Shown here: positions 12,871 through 26,035 of the stretch, piece after piece | Numbering within the stretch: position 1 is the first letter of the stretch | Layout of the letters: every line of letters starts with the position of its first letter | NCBI GenBank assembly: GCA_039619475.1 | Contig: CM077115.1 | Coordinates: 225,057,064-225,121,063, forward strand | Direction of reading: 5' to 3' | Length of the DNA stretch: 64,000 nucleotides | Origin: Icerya purchasi | Lineage: Eukaryota; Arthropoda; Insecta; Hemiptera; Monophlebidae | The notes under the pieces: generated by a model | Told to the model about the DNA's origin: nothing | The model's input: the letters and a program-made list of their open reading frames with translations, nothing else | The model's database searches: none | Position numbers and translations under genes: made by a program

Positions 12871-15767
12871 TATCAATTGATTAATCATTGATATATTGTG
12901 ATTTATTTTGTTTCAAATTTATTAGTTAATGGTGACTATATATTTCATTGTTGACGGATTTATTAATGTTATTTTAATTTTAATTGTTTATACACACCAT
13001 GAAGCCGTTGTAATTTTCGAAACTAGTCGGTGTTTTTATAGTTTTATATTTATATTTTTAACTTCAGTTTATTCATTTCAATTAAATTTTAACACAATAT
13101 TATTATTATTATTATTATTAATACTATTTTTTTTTGTTTTTTTTTTTTTTTTTTGTTATTGCGAAGTAATAGAACTGTTGTTGACACATATTGGAATCCC
13201 TTTGGAGCAGTTTAGAATTAATTTAAAAACCAAAAAAAAAATAAATAAATAAATAAAAAAAAAAAATGCATTCATAATAAAAAAGTGTGCTGTACAATTT
13301 TAGACGTGCATCTTCTCTCCGAGCCGAAACATTGACTTTTAAAAAGGGTTATTTTACAAGCGTCTTTCATTTCTCCCGTATTCTCGTCGTAATTATACAG
13401 CGAACATTTTTATCAACTACGTATATTTTCACTTGAAAAAATACAAAAAAAATGATAAATAAATAAATCTCGCTGTTGCGGTTTTAAAGAAGAAAAAAAT
13501 TAAGACTGATTTAAAAATATCGCGTGTCATAGAGGGATTGTGAGTCACATTTCCCGGAACACGAGTTCGTGATAATTGCATCTTTTTTTTCTTTTTTTTT
13601 TTTTTTTTATTCTCGGCGACAGTAATTATTGTCCTTGTTCACGTGTCACCTCCCGTATCGTAATGAATAATAATGAGGAAAATTGACCAACTATGAAGAG
13701 TTAAATTAAAATTTACGTAAAACGCGCTATTTTTTCCCTCCGTTTTCTGTGTGACATGTGAAATCAAGTGCGAAAAATGCCCGAGCCTATTAAATACACA
13801 CACCCTGTCTATAGAGGACACGAGATTTTCGTATCAACACATTTTGGTTCGGACTCGGAATTAAAGCAGAATAATACGTTTGTTTTGTTTTTTGTTGTGT
13901 TTTTTTTGTGGTGGGGGCGGAGGGGGATTAATATTTTTGAAAAATTTTCATACATCCCTAAAGTCAAAAATTTATTTCCGGCAAAAAAAAAAACCGACAA
14001 ATTCTTCAACTTTGAAAATTGCGTTTGTTTACATAGAGGGAAAACTGGAATTAGAAAGCGCTTCTTTTAAAATTTCGGCGATTACGGAAACAGGCGCGCG
14101 CGAGCGAAAAAGGCTATTTGCACGTATATATTTTGAAAATTTAAAAAAATTTACAGCACCGGCGGGCGCATAATAAATTGGAGAGGTCCCTCCGTGCACG
14201 AGATTCTGTCCAGCACTCTCGTCGGGGCGCCATTAAATTCTGGTGTACGCCAAGGAAACCGGGTTCCATTTGTCTCTATCAGTTAGAATGTAGAAATGTA
14301 ATAAAATGAAAAAAAAAAAAAAAAAACGAAAATATTCCAGTAATCGGGAAATTTTTTGGGGGCAGTTTTGATGATTATTCAGAAGACTTATTCTATTCAA
14401 CCAAGGACATCGGAAAACAAAAACAAGAACGAACGACTTTTTAATTTTCATTATCTGTCGCAAAAAGTACCAAAAAGTAATATCGCTTTCGACCGCTTAC
14501 TATATAATAGCGAGTGTTTAATAAGAAACCGGAAGAGAAAAAAACTCTCAACTTATCAGCGTGTGTTTGACGTGAAGTCTCGTTACATCTCTCGGCGCTG
14601 CCTTATCAGTAAAAATACAAATACACCGCTCTATTAATAGTAGCGTAACACAGTTCGCTCTATAAAAGCATTTCTCATTTATTTATAAACCTGGGCAACA
14701 GATACGTGTAACTACCAGACTGAAAAACTACTAGAGAGGGTCGTAATTCAGAAACCGTTAGAGATATTCGTTACTACCGTATTATTAATTATTACGGAGG
14801 TGGATAAGGAGGATGAGGAGGAGGAGGAGGAGGAGGAGGAGATGTCGTTGTGTGTATGTGTGTGCTCGGGGATTTGACAATTAACCACCCGTACCGTGTG
14901 TAGATGGCCTGAAGAAAATGATTACCTAGTTCGAAATTATGCCTACGTACAAACTACGGGGAGACGTTGCAACATATCGTGCCGAAAATTATTTATTTAT
15001 TTTTTTAAATGGCCGCTAATTACGCTATAATTACAGAAGTACGACATAATTGCGCCCTCCTTTTAGAGTTGCTTAAAATATACACCGAGCGTTGCTATTC
15101 TATAAGACAGAACCGTCATTAGTTAGGGGGAATTTCACAGTTGAAGAATCCCCCCGCCTATTACAAAACAAGCATATTTCTACTCTCGTAAAATTCTCAT
15201 TACGATACATATACTTTTTTTTCCCCAAAAAATTCTCATACTGTTGAAATTCGTACACCGCTAGCCAGAGAGACACCGGCGACCATTCGCGCGGTGTTTG
15301 CCCAGAGGGGGCCAACTCTTGGTAATTCCAACAACAGTTCATTATTCGGATTTTCCTATACACTCCGTAAAAACTGAAGAAATTTATAATCGGACACACA
15401 CAATGTTCTCTTACAGATTATTTACCAGTGGTGTCAATGTAAATCTCGTTTTTTTTTTTTAAAGTTTTTAGTGTCCCCCAGCCCACCTCCGTAGGGTACG
15501 TATCTTCCCGTAAAACGATTTGACAACCGATGCACACGCGAAACCTACATGAATAGCACACAGAAAGGTAATTCCGCTAAAAGTGGAAAAAGAAAACACC
15601 GCGAGACACGACAGTCGTTAACCGGGAAAACTCAGAAAACCGGAGTAGCGTTTTGTTTCTGTTTTTTTTTTCTCCCCTTCTATTTTACACTTAACACCGC
15701 GGAAAAATATGTAAACACACGCATCTTCGTCGAGAATGAATGTAAAAAGCGTCGCGAGGAGACGTAC
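12871..15767. other. Non-coding DNA, luna intron 1 proximal part
   Basis: This stretch directly follows the luna exon 1 splice donor on the minus strand. It is low-complexity with several T and A runs. No second exon is visible: nothing continues the expected KLF6/7 acidic segment and no zinc-finger repeats occur. Confidence 0.5.
14806..14842. repeat. (GAG)n microsatellite
   Basis: GGA/GAG triplets with one GAT interruption. Confidence 0.9.
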
Positions 15768-15770
15768 CTG
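15762..15770 (-). other. 5' splice site of luna exon 1
   Basis: The minus strand reads CAG|GTACGT across the boundary at 15768/15767. It closely matches the donor consensus and sits exactly where vertebrate KLF6/7 genes have their first coding intron. Confidence 0.8.
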
Positions 15771-15869
15771 TTGCCAGTGATCCTCCAGCGACGGCTGGGC
15801 AGAGAAGTAGCCGGTGTCGTGTATGTCTTGCAGTTCCAGGAAAATATTTCCACTTGGCAGCACATCCAT
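15768..15869 (-). CDS. luna: luna (Krüppel-like factor 6/7) coding exon 1
   Basis: This exon encodes 34 residues beginning [10 protein letters not shown], then [12 protein letters not shown] and ending HWQQ. This is the signature N-terminus of KLF6/KLF7 transcription factors; the human proteins begin MDVL, carry ETGYFSALPSLEE or DTGYFSALPSLEE, and end the first coding exon at WQQ. KLF6/7 are nuclear C2H2 zinc-finger regulators; the fingers are encoded by later exons. The ATG at 15869 has G at -3 and G at +4. An in-frame TGA seven codons upstream (15888-15890) fixes the start. The exon ends in phase 0 at CAG followed by GTACGTC, a consensus splice donor. Readthrough beyond the donor loses the family resemblance. 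The remaining exons must lie at lower coordinates outside the window. luna is the insect name for this orthology group; confidence in KLF6/7 is high. Confidence 0.88.
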
Positions 15870-16279
15870 TTCGGTCGAATTACAAACTCACGCACGAACC
15901 AAAACCGGATAATACAACAAAGTGAAAGGCGAAAAATTTTTTTAAAATTTTACTCGACTAAATACATAAAAATATATTATAATGCGTTGGGTGAAAAAAA
16001 AAAAACAAAAAAAAAACGAATTTAATACGAATGATATATCAAAAATGAGAAAAAAAAAGAAAAAATGGAAAAAACAAAACTCGCGAACGCAAATTCGCGA
16101 TCAACGAAATTCTCCGTACGGTTATTATATTTTTCTTTTTTTCGATTTTCCCATACATATATAAAATACTGTAATTGAAAAGGAGGCGGCCGGTTTCTAT
16201 CGAAAAACGAACAACTACATATAATATCGGTGAAATTTTATTATTAGTAAACAAACGAATTTTTTTGTTGTGATTATGT

Positions 16280-17050
16280 TTTGTTTTTTTTTTCTCAATC
16301 TCGCTTTTTCCCAACGACCCCGGCACACCGGGTTAGCGGGGGGAAATATTCGACGAATATAATTTCCAGCGATCGAGGGAAAAGGAGAATTTTTCCGGAG
16401 AGAAGCGTCGAAAAGAACGGTGTCGAGAGTGTTATTTTCGCGGCAAACGCGCGGGCACTTCGAGGAACGCGATCTAGTGAGCGAACGGTAAAACACGGCG
16501 AGCAAACACCGACCGCGAATGGAGTACTACGATGAACTGCGGACTAAAGCGATAACGGCATTCAAGAGACTCGCGGCGAACTGAATCAGCGTGTCGCCCT
16601 GTCGTTAGCGGTCGGCTCGGCCCGGTGAAGAGCCGAACTCAAACGCCGTCAGCGGCGCGAGCTTTCCGAACACCGTCCGTTTCCCGTGTCTGCCGCTAGA
16701 GGGCGCCGCCGGCCGTCAGCCTGACCGTACCGCCGCCGGCAGCGGCCCGGTTAATTGGGGCCGCCCGGACGATTTTCGGTCGCCGATTATGCGACACGTT
16801 TCGCCGGAGTGCCGATAAACCGTCTAACCGCGAACAAATCGGCCGGAAAACGGCCTTCTTTAAGGCGGCCGCCGATAGATACTTACCGGCGGCCGGTATT
16901 ATATGGCCCCGTTCGTTCATTTTGCAGAAAAGTCGTTAGCGAACTTTTTACAAGTGGCCTCGGACAGGCGCCGGGTGGAACAGCGAGACCGCGAGAGGAA
17001 ACGGCGACATTTTCCATCTGTCCGCCACAGAGGAGAACTCCGACTACTCA
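16280..17050 (-). promoter_or_regulatory. luna: CpG-rich block upstream of luna, probable promoter region
   Basis: This is the only extended GC- and CpG-rich stretch in the window, strongest at 16560-17030 with many CCGCCGGC and GGCGGCC words. It begins about 400 bp upstream of the luna start codon. Promoters of developmental regulators often show such local composition. I cannot place a start site: no clear TATA box or initiator stands out on the minus strand. The short open frames here are composition artefacts. Confidence 0.5.
16693..16706 (+). promoter_or_regulatory. CTCF-like motif
   Basis: CCGCTAGAGGGCGC fits the conserved CTCF core CCASYAGRKGGCRS with one mismatch (third base). The GGCGC end is favoured by insect CTCF. 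It lies in the CpG-rich block about 820 bp upstream of the luna ATG. Motif match only. Confidence 0.4.
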
Positions 17051-19491
17051 AAAAATGTTTTTTTTTATTATCGTTGCTTTTTTTGTTTTTTTTTCGCCCA
17101 GTCGCAAATTTCAAAATTTAACCTAGTTCAAAAGATGAGCCGCGGTTTTTGCCTCAATTTAACTCTTTTTTTTTTCGCTATCCCCCCCCCCTGATAGTAG
17201 TTCCCCTTTCACATTTATGTTTCTGAAATTTTTCGAAATATTGCAACAATTTTTGTTACAATTCCACGCGTAGTTTTTAAAAGTTTTTTTTTTTTGCGAT
17301 CCCTCTCCCTGTTGTTATTTTTATATCCTTCACATACTTTTAACAGATAAATAAGCAAACTTGTTTTGCATTAAAAACTTTGTCGAAATATTTATTTATT
17401 TTATTCCCTCCCGCTATTTGTTTCGTATACTAATTGATAGTGTAAGAAAAATGTATTTGTATAGTGTGTCTACTGCGTGATACGACGGGGTTACATTCTC
17501 TGCGGAGGAAACTTTCTAAGCCCCGTACGACTACATGGTTTTTTCGAAATTCTAATAGAAGGCTCGGTTTTGCCCGCCGTAATGGGCATTACATTTTGTC
17601 GCCTTTTCATTTAACGCGGCGATTTCTAATTACCGTCCTAGACTACTTTTTACGTCGCAACTTTCATTGTTTTTCACTATTTCCGTCACCGCATTTTATT
17701 ATTACACGAGAACAAAACGTTATATAATTTTTCGTATTTTTATTCTTTTCGGCACTCTCTGAACGAAACCCCCTTTTATATAAATTTCGACATCCTAGGG
17801 AGGATTAAAGTCGCGCTGTTCCCTTCACCCTAACGAATCCTTTTTTCTGTGTCATGTCGATCGTGTTATTGTTCCCTGCTTTTCTCTATTCTCAACTTTT
17901 TTATCGGTCTTGCTACAATTAAATTTTCGTTCCCTTCGCTATATCAGTTGTTCCTGTTCTAGTTTTTTTGATTCAATCTATTATTTCACGCCAGATTAAA
18001 ATCTGATACACGTTCTAGCTGTTTTTTAAATTTCTTGGTTGATTAGGCTGTTGCTTTTTTCTGGCGTACTGCCCCCTCCCCTAAAAAAAACAACAAACAA
18101 AACAAAACAAACAAGGATTAGAGTCATTAATACGCACATACGTTTAACATGGCAGTCTGCTATTATTCATAAGGCCACTAACAATTTCAAGCAAAGTATC
18201 TTCATTTTGCGATAAAATACGTACGTTCATTTACGTGTGGGTCTGTAAACGCCGGTTATTATATTTCTGGCACGTTTGTACAGTACTGGCGCATGTCTTA
18301 CCTCGCAACAAATACTCAGTCGGCGGTTTTGAAAATTTTACGAAATTATGGTGTTAATTTGCAACGTTACAGGAGTTTTCGATATTAATTAGGCAAATCA
18401 GGAAAGCAAAGAAAAAAAAGCATATCTTTAATCAGCATGCCTCTCCTCGAAAGAAGTCCCCTACCCGAAAAAAACAAAAAAAACAGTCTTTTAGCAAACC
18501 CCTGCGACGTCAATTATTTTTAATTTCCATTTTAAGCTTCCAAAATAATATATGAAATGAGCACACTTGTAACTGAAATAATTGAAATACACGCGCACAC
18601 AGACAAAAAAAAAGAAATAAAACTAATAAAAATGTATTATCCATACGCCGAACAGTAGAGAAAAAAGTAAAAAATGTTTCGATTTAGTTCAATATTGTAG
18701 CGATTTGTATTCGTAACATATCTGAGACTCGGCAGGTCTCTTAAATTTTCCTTCATTTTAATGTGTTAGACGACTTTCTCTTCTCTCAAAAATGCAACAT
18801 GTTCAATGATTGTATAAAGTTGCTACAGAATGTCGTGTAATAATTTTAAATATCCCCTCCCCAATCACTCTTTGCAGCATGTTTCTCTGTACGATAGCTT
18901 AAGGGACACGAATTCCACTAGCCGGGGGGGGGGCGATTTTTCGAGCCCATTTTGCAGATTAATTTCGTAAACCCCGATGAAAAATCTTACAAATAGCATA
19001 TAGAGCCGGTTCGAAGGAATTCGTTACATAAAAGCGGCGCAGAATTGTGACAGTTTTAATGTAGACGGTGGTTGAACTCGGTTCGAATCAAAGTTCGTAA
19101 AAGTTACAATTCAACAGGCCGAGCAACAGAGGAAACGTCTTAATTGCAGATTGCTTCTTATCGCAACTTTAACCGATACGGTAAATGACAGATTTTCTCG
19201 AAGCATCTTGCGTGCAAGTAAGTAAGCGCTCTGACAAGGTGGATGAGTATTAAGTAAGTCCTACATATCGTTAATAAAAGGTATTACGGATTGTGCAATT
19301 AAGCTTTTCATAATGTACTTACGGGTCTCTCTAATGGGGATCTGAAGAGAATACTGGGGGGGGGGCTACATTCTAATTTTGGATTATATATCCGCCTTTA
19401 CTTAGAATATAGAAATTTCTTTTTTACTTCCAGCAGGGCATCGTTCAGATTTTTTATATTTTTGTAGGGCGGATTTTTTTAAGATGACACC
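17051..19491. other. Unassigned intergenic or upstream DNA
   Basis: T-rich sequence with several C or G runs. The 87-codon frame at 17464-17727 matches nothing I recognise. A faint reverse-transcriptase-like stretch near 17820-18000 was not strong enough to call. Confidence 0.4.
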
Positions 19492-20222
19492 ATGAATATT
19501 CAAAAATTCATACTGACGAATCTAAAGAACCTCACGGAGCCAAGTTCTTCTATTACCTATTGCTCCATCTTCTTTTATGCTGAAATCTCCCGTGCTCTTC
19601 ATCTTTTCTACATTCGATATCAACAATTTTCTAGTCATTTCCGACTCCTTCAGTGCGCGTCATACATTAGACCGTTCTCCACATTCGTTCATTTCCAATT
19701 TATCCAGATTCAGTTCTGTACAGATTGATTTTCTACGGATTCCCGTGGTCATTTCGGTATAGAAAAATGAGAGAGCAGGCACTTCTCGCTCACAATGCTA
19801 CGCGAAATCGTAACGATGCTCTATATTAACAGATTTCCCGCTTGATAAACTTTCCTTTTCAAATATAGTTTCATTTTAAACTTCGGTCAGACACTTACGA
19901 GCCTATTCCTTCTAACCCGGCAGCTCTTTATATTTTTCAACTGTGCTCAGAATCCACGGTTTTCTGATGTTTCCTCGTTCCGCCAATTTGTTATAGTCCT
20001 CTTTTGCAGGTTGCGATTCGGTCACATATTTTGTCCACAATAGCAACACTCGCTGATCATGTGTTTTTCGAGTGGCCTTCTTTCACCGACGAACAGTGTT
20101 GTAATCGGATCTTCTTTGATTTAATATTTCGTCCTTCTACACAGCACTTCCCCTTTCTTCTTACGTTTCCTCATCCTCCACTTGCTCAGATACTTCCACT
20201 TTTTATTCGTATTCCATGTTAA
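19492..20222 (+). pseudogene. I-clade LINE family, copy a: RNase H to C-terminus
   Basis: Decayed coding sequence in shifting frames. An RNase H glutamate segment reads SIFFYAEISRALHLFY, then NFLVISDSFSA gives the Asp-Ser motif. IDFLRIP followed in the next frame by a WSF...KMREQALLAH stretch corresponds to the family's DLLWIPSHSGI...NE..D segment. The C-terminal part reads DHVFFEWPSFTDE and ends near LPLFIRIPC before TAA. The same order occurs in the copies at 37.0, 42.3, 53, 55 and 62 kb. At least three frameshifts and several stops make it non-functional. The first TDGS motif and the reverse transcriptase are not visible. The sequence after the stop (TTATTATATTGC, then A-rich) is a weak match to the family 3' signature. 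Confidence 0.65.
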
Positions 20223-23200
20223 TCATAATGAGTTATTATATTGCAACGAAAAGAAAAATAAAACTGGAAACTATAGGCGTTTTAAATTATCGGGTTTCGG
20301 TTTTCTTCGAATTCGACAGAGCAGACCCTGCAGGTTAGATTGGGGAGAATCTAGAAATACGCCTATAATTACACGAGTAATTAAGCGACTACAAGATAAA
20401 CCTCAATAGAGACGCGACCGCGACTCGACTAATTTCTTGATGATTTGAAGAAAGGACCGCGGTCTATACTGTAAGGTATTGCAACAATACCTTTTTTTTT
20501 TTTTGATATTTCAGAGGGACCGGACGTGTTCAGCGCGGACTGTGAGCTGCAATGGAGTTGAGTTAGCTACAGTGCTAGAGCTCTTTGCTTTTCCAAGGTT
20601 TCGACATGATTCGGGACCCGCGGTCGTTTTCGCCTCTATGACTGCAGCACAAACGTTCAACGATTGCTTTTGATAACGCTTAAGACGCTAACGATCCATT
20701 GCCAGAAGTATTTCGCGGACGATATTGCATGAAAACCGTTATCACGCGATAGAAAGTAATTCAGCTTAGCGCGTCCAATTCAAATATGTAATTGCTCTTT
20801 CGTTGCGTCAGTGTAAAACCGACGCGGTGATGTCCTGATCTTGGATCACCTGTTCCGATACGCTTAGTGGGACTTACGTGGAAGGTTGATACAAGCGAAG
20901 GTCATCCGCTAACCTCGATTCTGTCGAAGTAACATTAAACAGTACCTCGGTGTGTGTATATATAGCCAGTGTATGGCAGCGAGGAAGTTTCAAGAACGGA
21001 AACTGAGTAGTGACGGATGGCACGCAATTTCCCGTATAGAATGTGCTGCGATTAGCGCCAAGGTTTTACAAATATTCTGGAAACTTAATGTAGGTTGAAT
21101 ATTAGACGTTCATCAAATATTACGACTATATATACTGAACTGGATTTTCAGTGCGAAATATTTCAGCGTCGCCTAGATATCCGCTACGGAACATCTAGAA
21201 ACTGACAAAAGATTCCGAATTTCGTTTAGATGGAAACAAATCCGTTCATTAGAGTGACGCATGTACTTGAGAGGGAAAACTATAGGGACACACCTTAGAT
21301 CGTATTAAGCATATTTTTATTTAAAAAAAAAGAAAAAAAAAGAAAAAAATGTCAGATGATTAAACATTAGATTACGTATTTTATTATTTAATAAATTATT
21401 AAAGTTGATCGGCATCATAATTCAATTCCGAGAATAGAACAGTTTAGAAAATTAATTAACCGAGTTAATTGATTTAGTGCGTTTTTGTTGTCCTTTTTCC
21501 TTTATCCCGTGCAATGTTTACAGTCCACTAACGGGGTGGCCTATTATTTATATTTTCTCTATTCGGCTTTCGGCGGATTACTTTCGACTATTTCCAATTT
21601 TCATTTCCTCGATGTCAATTCGCCATACTCCTAATTCGTATTTTTTATTCCTTGATTCTGCGTTGATGTTACCAGGAAAACCGAATTTGCCCCCCGGCGG
21701 AGGGGAGGGGGTACTTCTCCGTCAAAAAAATTTCTCGCCCGAAACTCAAACTGCGACGCTAAACTTCTTTCGGTTGTTTTTATGTTTCTTCGCTTTTCCA
21801 ACACGCAGCCGTAATCAAATTTAACCCCCCTAATCTTTCTTGGTTCCTCGAATTTTCATCAAGCCGATATTTTGTTTCAATATTCGTCACCCGTTCGGTC
21901 ATCTCTAATTTCGCAGAAAATCTTACGTATAGTAGGAAATATTAAAACCAACAAATTAGCCATCGCATTGGCCCGGGAATTTAACCGAAATATACGTTAT
22001 ACCGATCGCCGATAAGTTTCAAAAATGCTCGGAATTTAGTTTTAAAAATGACTGAAATAGCGTGAAAAATACGGCCGCCGAATTTCGGTACACCTAGTGA
22101 CAAGTTCGAGAGAATAGAGATATCTTTCCTCTTTGCCAACTAGTAGCATAGAAAAACGGGAATATTTCGCTAGTTCCCCGTATTTTTCGTGATCTTCCTA
22201 CATAAAGAACGATCGCGATCATATTAGTAGAAATCACGGTATATTTATGTATATCTGACGACGCGGTTATTTTACACGTTTAATTGACCTAAATGAAGAA
22301 CGATTTTCATGGTTGTCATCCCCACGCGTCGCCTACTTTTCCTCCATAGAAACCTCGTTAGAGACGACCCCCCGCTCTCCGATTGTTTCGGAATCTAACA
22401 TGAACTGTTTCAATACACGAGTTACTGGGCGCGCGTGTGGGAATGTGCCTCGTTAATTATTATTACGCGGGATTAATAATTTCCAGATTTACAGCAATAC
22501 AGATTGATAAAAAAGTAATTATAACGCGTTGAAATATTAAAATTAACTGACTCGGGATGATTTCGGACGCAGAATTATGATTGACAGCTGCAACGAAGGA
22601 CTCGAATTTGCTGAGCACGTATTTCATTGTTTAAGACGTAAATCAATCTCGCGATAATCATTCGCAAGCGCAGTCTCACTTTATTACCGAAATGTGTAAA
22701 TGTGTTTCGAGTCAAAAATCGTTTCAATACGATAATTGATCGCATTCGCACATTTCCCCGAAAGTAGCCTGTGTCTGTCGATGATGATTCATCAGATCAT
22801 AATAACAGAACTGCAGTTGAATACACCGTCTGGCCCTTGTACAGTTCAAAGAGTTTCAATTTGACCCCGAACTACAAGTACTTTTCGCGATAGGAAATAA
22901 TGAAACGCGTTTCCAAATACATCATCGGGGACAGTGTATTATTATCGACAACATTTAAACATCGGAGTTTTTATTTCACCGTCGTTGCGAAATTAATTTC
23001 ATACCATTTAGGGGGTGGGTATGTATGACTTTTTTGTTTATTTTCTTTTTGTTACTATGCTTTTTTTTTTTGAGGGGGTCGCCCTTGGCTTTCACCCAAC
23101 CACTGAAATGTATTATGTTCCAGGAACCTTACATTCTGAGCCGATAGCAGATGAAAAGAACAAAGATTGAACTAAGAGAATGATATATTGCTACAGATGG

Positions 23201-23546
23201 GAAGGAAAAAGAATAGAAGAAGCATTGTAAGGAGCTCTTGCTTTTTTTTCCCGGTCTAATATACGTTTTATGTTTAAAACAAAACCGGCGTTATTTCCGG
23301 CAACATCCGAGAAAAGCTAACGTCGAGTTGAAATAAGTTCTCTTGCATCGAACAAATAAACTTTCATACAAAAGCCGCGATGGTTTTGTGAAAAGTGTAA
23401 GCGGAGGGATTCGTAATAACGAAAGAATATTATTGAATGTGATTTCATTTCAGGATATTTTTATTAAAGTACATTATCGAGAAATTCAGTCGTTTTAGAT
23501 ATCCAAAACGGAAACTGAAACTCTCCATATTTTCAAGTTATCCCTA

Positions 23547-23595
<49 letters not shown>

Positions 23596-24663
23596 AAACA
23601 TTACACGAAACGATAAAAAGTATTTTAATAATTAAGAAAAAAGTAACCCAATAACCCCGTTAAATGAAGGAAAACGCAATAATCTTTTACTATCATGATA
23701 GGCGCGCTGGATAATATTCAGCGAATAGAATACAATTACAAATAAAACATTATTCCGAATTAAATGTCACCGACAGACAGTACATAAAAAAGAGGAAGAA
23801 GAAGAATAATGCGAATAATTGCGAAGGAAGAAAAAGAAGCGAATACTCGGTACCGATATGGTTATGACGTAACGTAAGTGTACATAATTTACGATAAAAA
23901 TGAAACGGAACGCGTGCCACGACTTCCAATGTACAATTTTAGGACTCTTAAAAAATGTTAACGATTAATAAATTTTCAATTATAAAATGGTGAAAATTCG
24001 TTCTTTGCATAAAATTACGACGGCTATTCATTTTTGTAACAAAAATTTCAAAACTATCCAGATTTAATCGGGAAGATTTTAAAATAAAAAGGGGTTGATA
24101 ATATATCAATAATCGGTTATAATGTAGAAAACAAAAAAGAAAGATACGACAAAAAAAGTTGAAAATTAAATAAAATCAGGGAGCATATATTTGGCGTATA
24201 AAATTATGAAACGAACCAATTATGCGCAAAATCACGAAAATTTCCAACGACCTCTGTGGTTCTCATATATCATCAGCAAACGTACGTCCAGAATTACGTA
24301 TACACGCTGCGTTAAGTCACGTTCTCTCGTCGTAAGTTCTCATTTCTATATATTTAAACTGTTTATTAAATAATATAAAAACAAATTTATATTTTTGAAA
24401 ATATTTTATTTTTTCCGGATGCACGTGAGTACACTTATTGTATAAAAGCTTCGAAAAACTTTTTTGACACCGATCTCACCTTGTAAACTCGGTCGTTTCC
24501 AGGCGCATATCAGACACATTAACGAATTCGGTTGCCAGTTGGATCGGATATTGCTACTTCTGCAGAATATCGTATATAAAGAGAGAGCCTCCTTCAACTG
24601 TTGTGTCTAAGGCGTCCCCGTAAGCGGATTTTCTTTATTCCCCCGTTTTTATCGACAAGTCCA
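20223..24663. other. Unassigned intergenic DNA
   Basis: Mostly unique-looking, CpG-containing sequence. Open frames such as 20479-20673 and 21477-21824 show no known domain. Apart from the TA microsatellite at 23549-23591, I see no gene, RNA or complete transposon. Confidence 0.4.
23549..23591. repeat. (TA)n microsatellite
   Basis: About 21 perfect TA units. Confidence 0.95.
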
Positions 24664-24740
24664 GCTTCTGAATGCTCAACTGGTAGTGTGTTTGATCTGA
24701 GATACACACACACACACACACAGTTTTCGATACGGAGATA
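24664..24740 (+). other. Degenerate tRNA-like/SINE head
   Basis: TGCTCAACTGGTAGTGTG resembles a tRNA A box and D-arm. TTTGATCTGAGATAC, a (CA)n run (24702-24721) and TTTTCGATACGG, a poor B box, follow. The (CA)n run may have grown inside the tRNA-like head. It cannot be an intact tRNA because the stems do not close. Weak call. Confidence 0.25.
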
Positions 24741-26035
24741 ATGTGACTTGACGTTGGCACCCTTTAACAAGTTGAACGGTATTTCTTGTCAATATACACT
24801 ATCGATATATCTGTCACCGACTTATCTCGCTGCTTCGATCTTCTTGCTTCCCCAACTTATCCACATCATCGCGCTAAACGAGGCAAAGTGGATCTTACTA
24901 TTTCGCACGGGATGTGCGCGCGCTGAGTTCTGGGTAATGTTTTGTTTCTCTCTATAACGAATGCGAAATATTAAACGTCAAAAATATATGTGTGTAGAGA
25001 TTACTTCAGTTTCCTACTAAGGTCATCGCGGAACGTTTATCGTATCGGTTTTCTTCAGGAAAAATCGTGCCGTTCTTCAAGATACGAACAACATTAAGCA
25101 AAAAAAAAAAAAAAAAAGCAGTAAACGAATAAAGGAGTTTTTTTTCTTTTTTTTGTGAAAATCAGACATTATCTTATTGATCGTTGATATTATTCGTTCA
25201 TTACGGCTCGTTTATGAACATATTAAATCGTTTCGTTACACAAATTACGATTAATTTAATTTTCATCGAATGATCGATAAAATAAATTCATTTTGAATAC
25301 ATCTTTAAATATAGTAAAAAACATAAAACGATGATAATGAAATTTCCTTCCGGCTTCATTGTCAACTGTTTCGACTATATTCTACCACTATTGCCGGAAC
25401 AACAACCGCTCCCCATCACGGTTTACCCATTACCGGATTTTTATACTACGAAATGGTGTCAGATTCGGTCTCCCTCCAATTCGGCTTATCGGTTTGAATC
25501 GCACGATGGATGCGACCGAAATTTTTGTTTTCCGAACTTTTCTTCACAACCACTGTACCGTCCCAATCTTTTCTACCTCTGTTTGTCATCTTCGCGCTTC
25601 CACACTCGTACAGCGGCGCTGATGTTTCAGCGGTTCCCTATAGTGCGCTAGCTTAATTAGTTACGGTGCTTGTTGACTATCAAAAACCGGAGAAAACAGG
25701 TTTGAGTCACCTAAATGCTCCCAAGTTTACCTAACCTGAAAGTGAATCTTATTTTAAACCGGAGAAACCACCCTGAGTGAAATCCTAGAGAAAGGATGTT
25801 TTTTTTCACGTCCATTAGAGAGTACATAATAAAAAGCTCAATTCTACAATGTCAGCTTATCGAGGATATTTCGGACTCACATTACTCTAATTATAATATC
25901 AATGCTGCGAAAATTTTTCCCGCCTGATCAAAAGTGACTCTAGTTCGACGATAAACAACTTGATGTGCCTCTTCATTAATGCACGTGTCCAAGTATATTT
26001 GAAATCGCTGACTCTTCAGCGTTTTTTCGTCCTCG
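24741..26035. other. Unassigned intergenic DNA
   Basis: Contains A/T runs and a 106-codon frame at 25331-25651 with no recognisable domain. No feature can be supported. Confidence 0.4.

Noticed and set aside
15549..16025. 158-codon plus-strand frame over the luna exon
   Set aside because: Antisense shadow of luna exon 1 and its flanks; lysine-rich end comes from A runs.
17820..18000. Possible reverse transcriptase motif A remnant (F.DSIYYFTPD-like) upstream of I-clade copy a
   Set aside because: Only a few residues fit, with no supporting motif B or C in the next 1.5 kb.
19070..19110. B-box-like GGTTCGAATC near 19080
   Set aside because: No A box or tRNA fold upstream at the required spacing.
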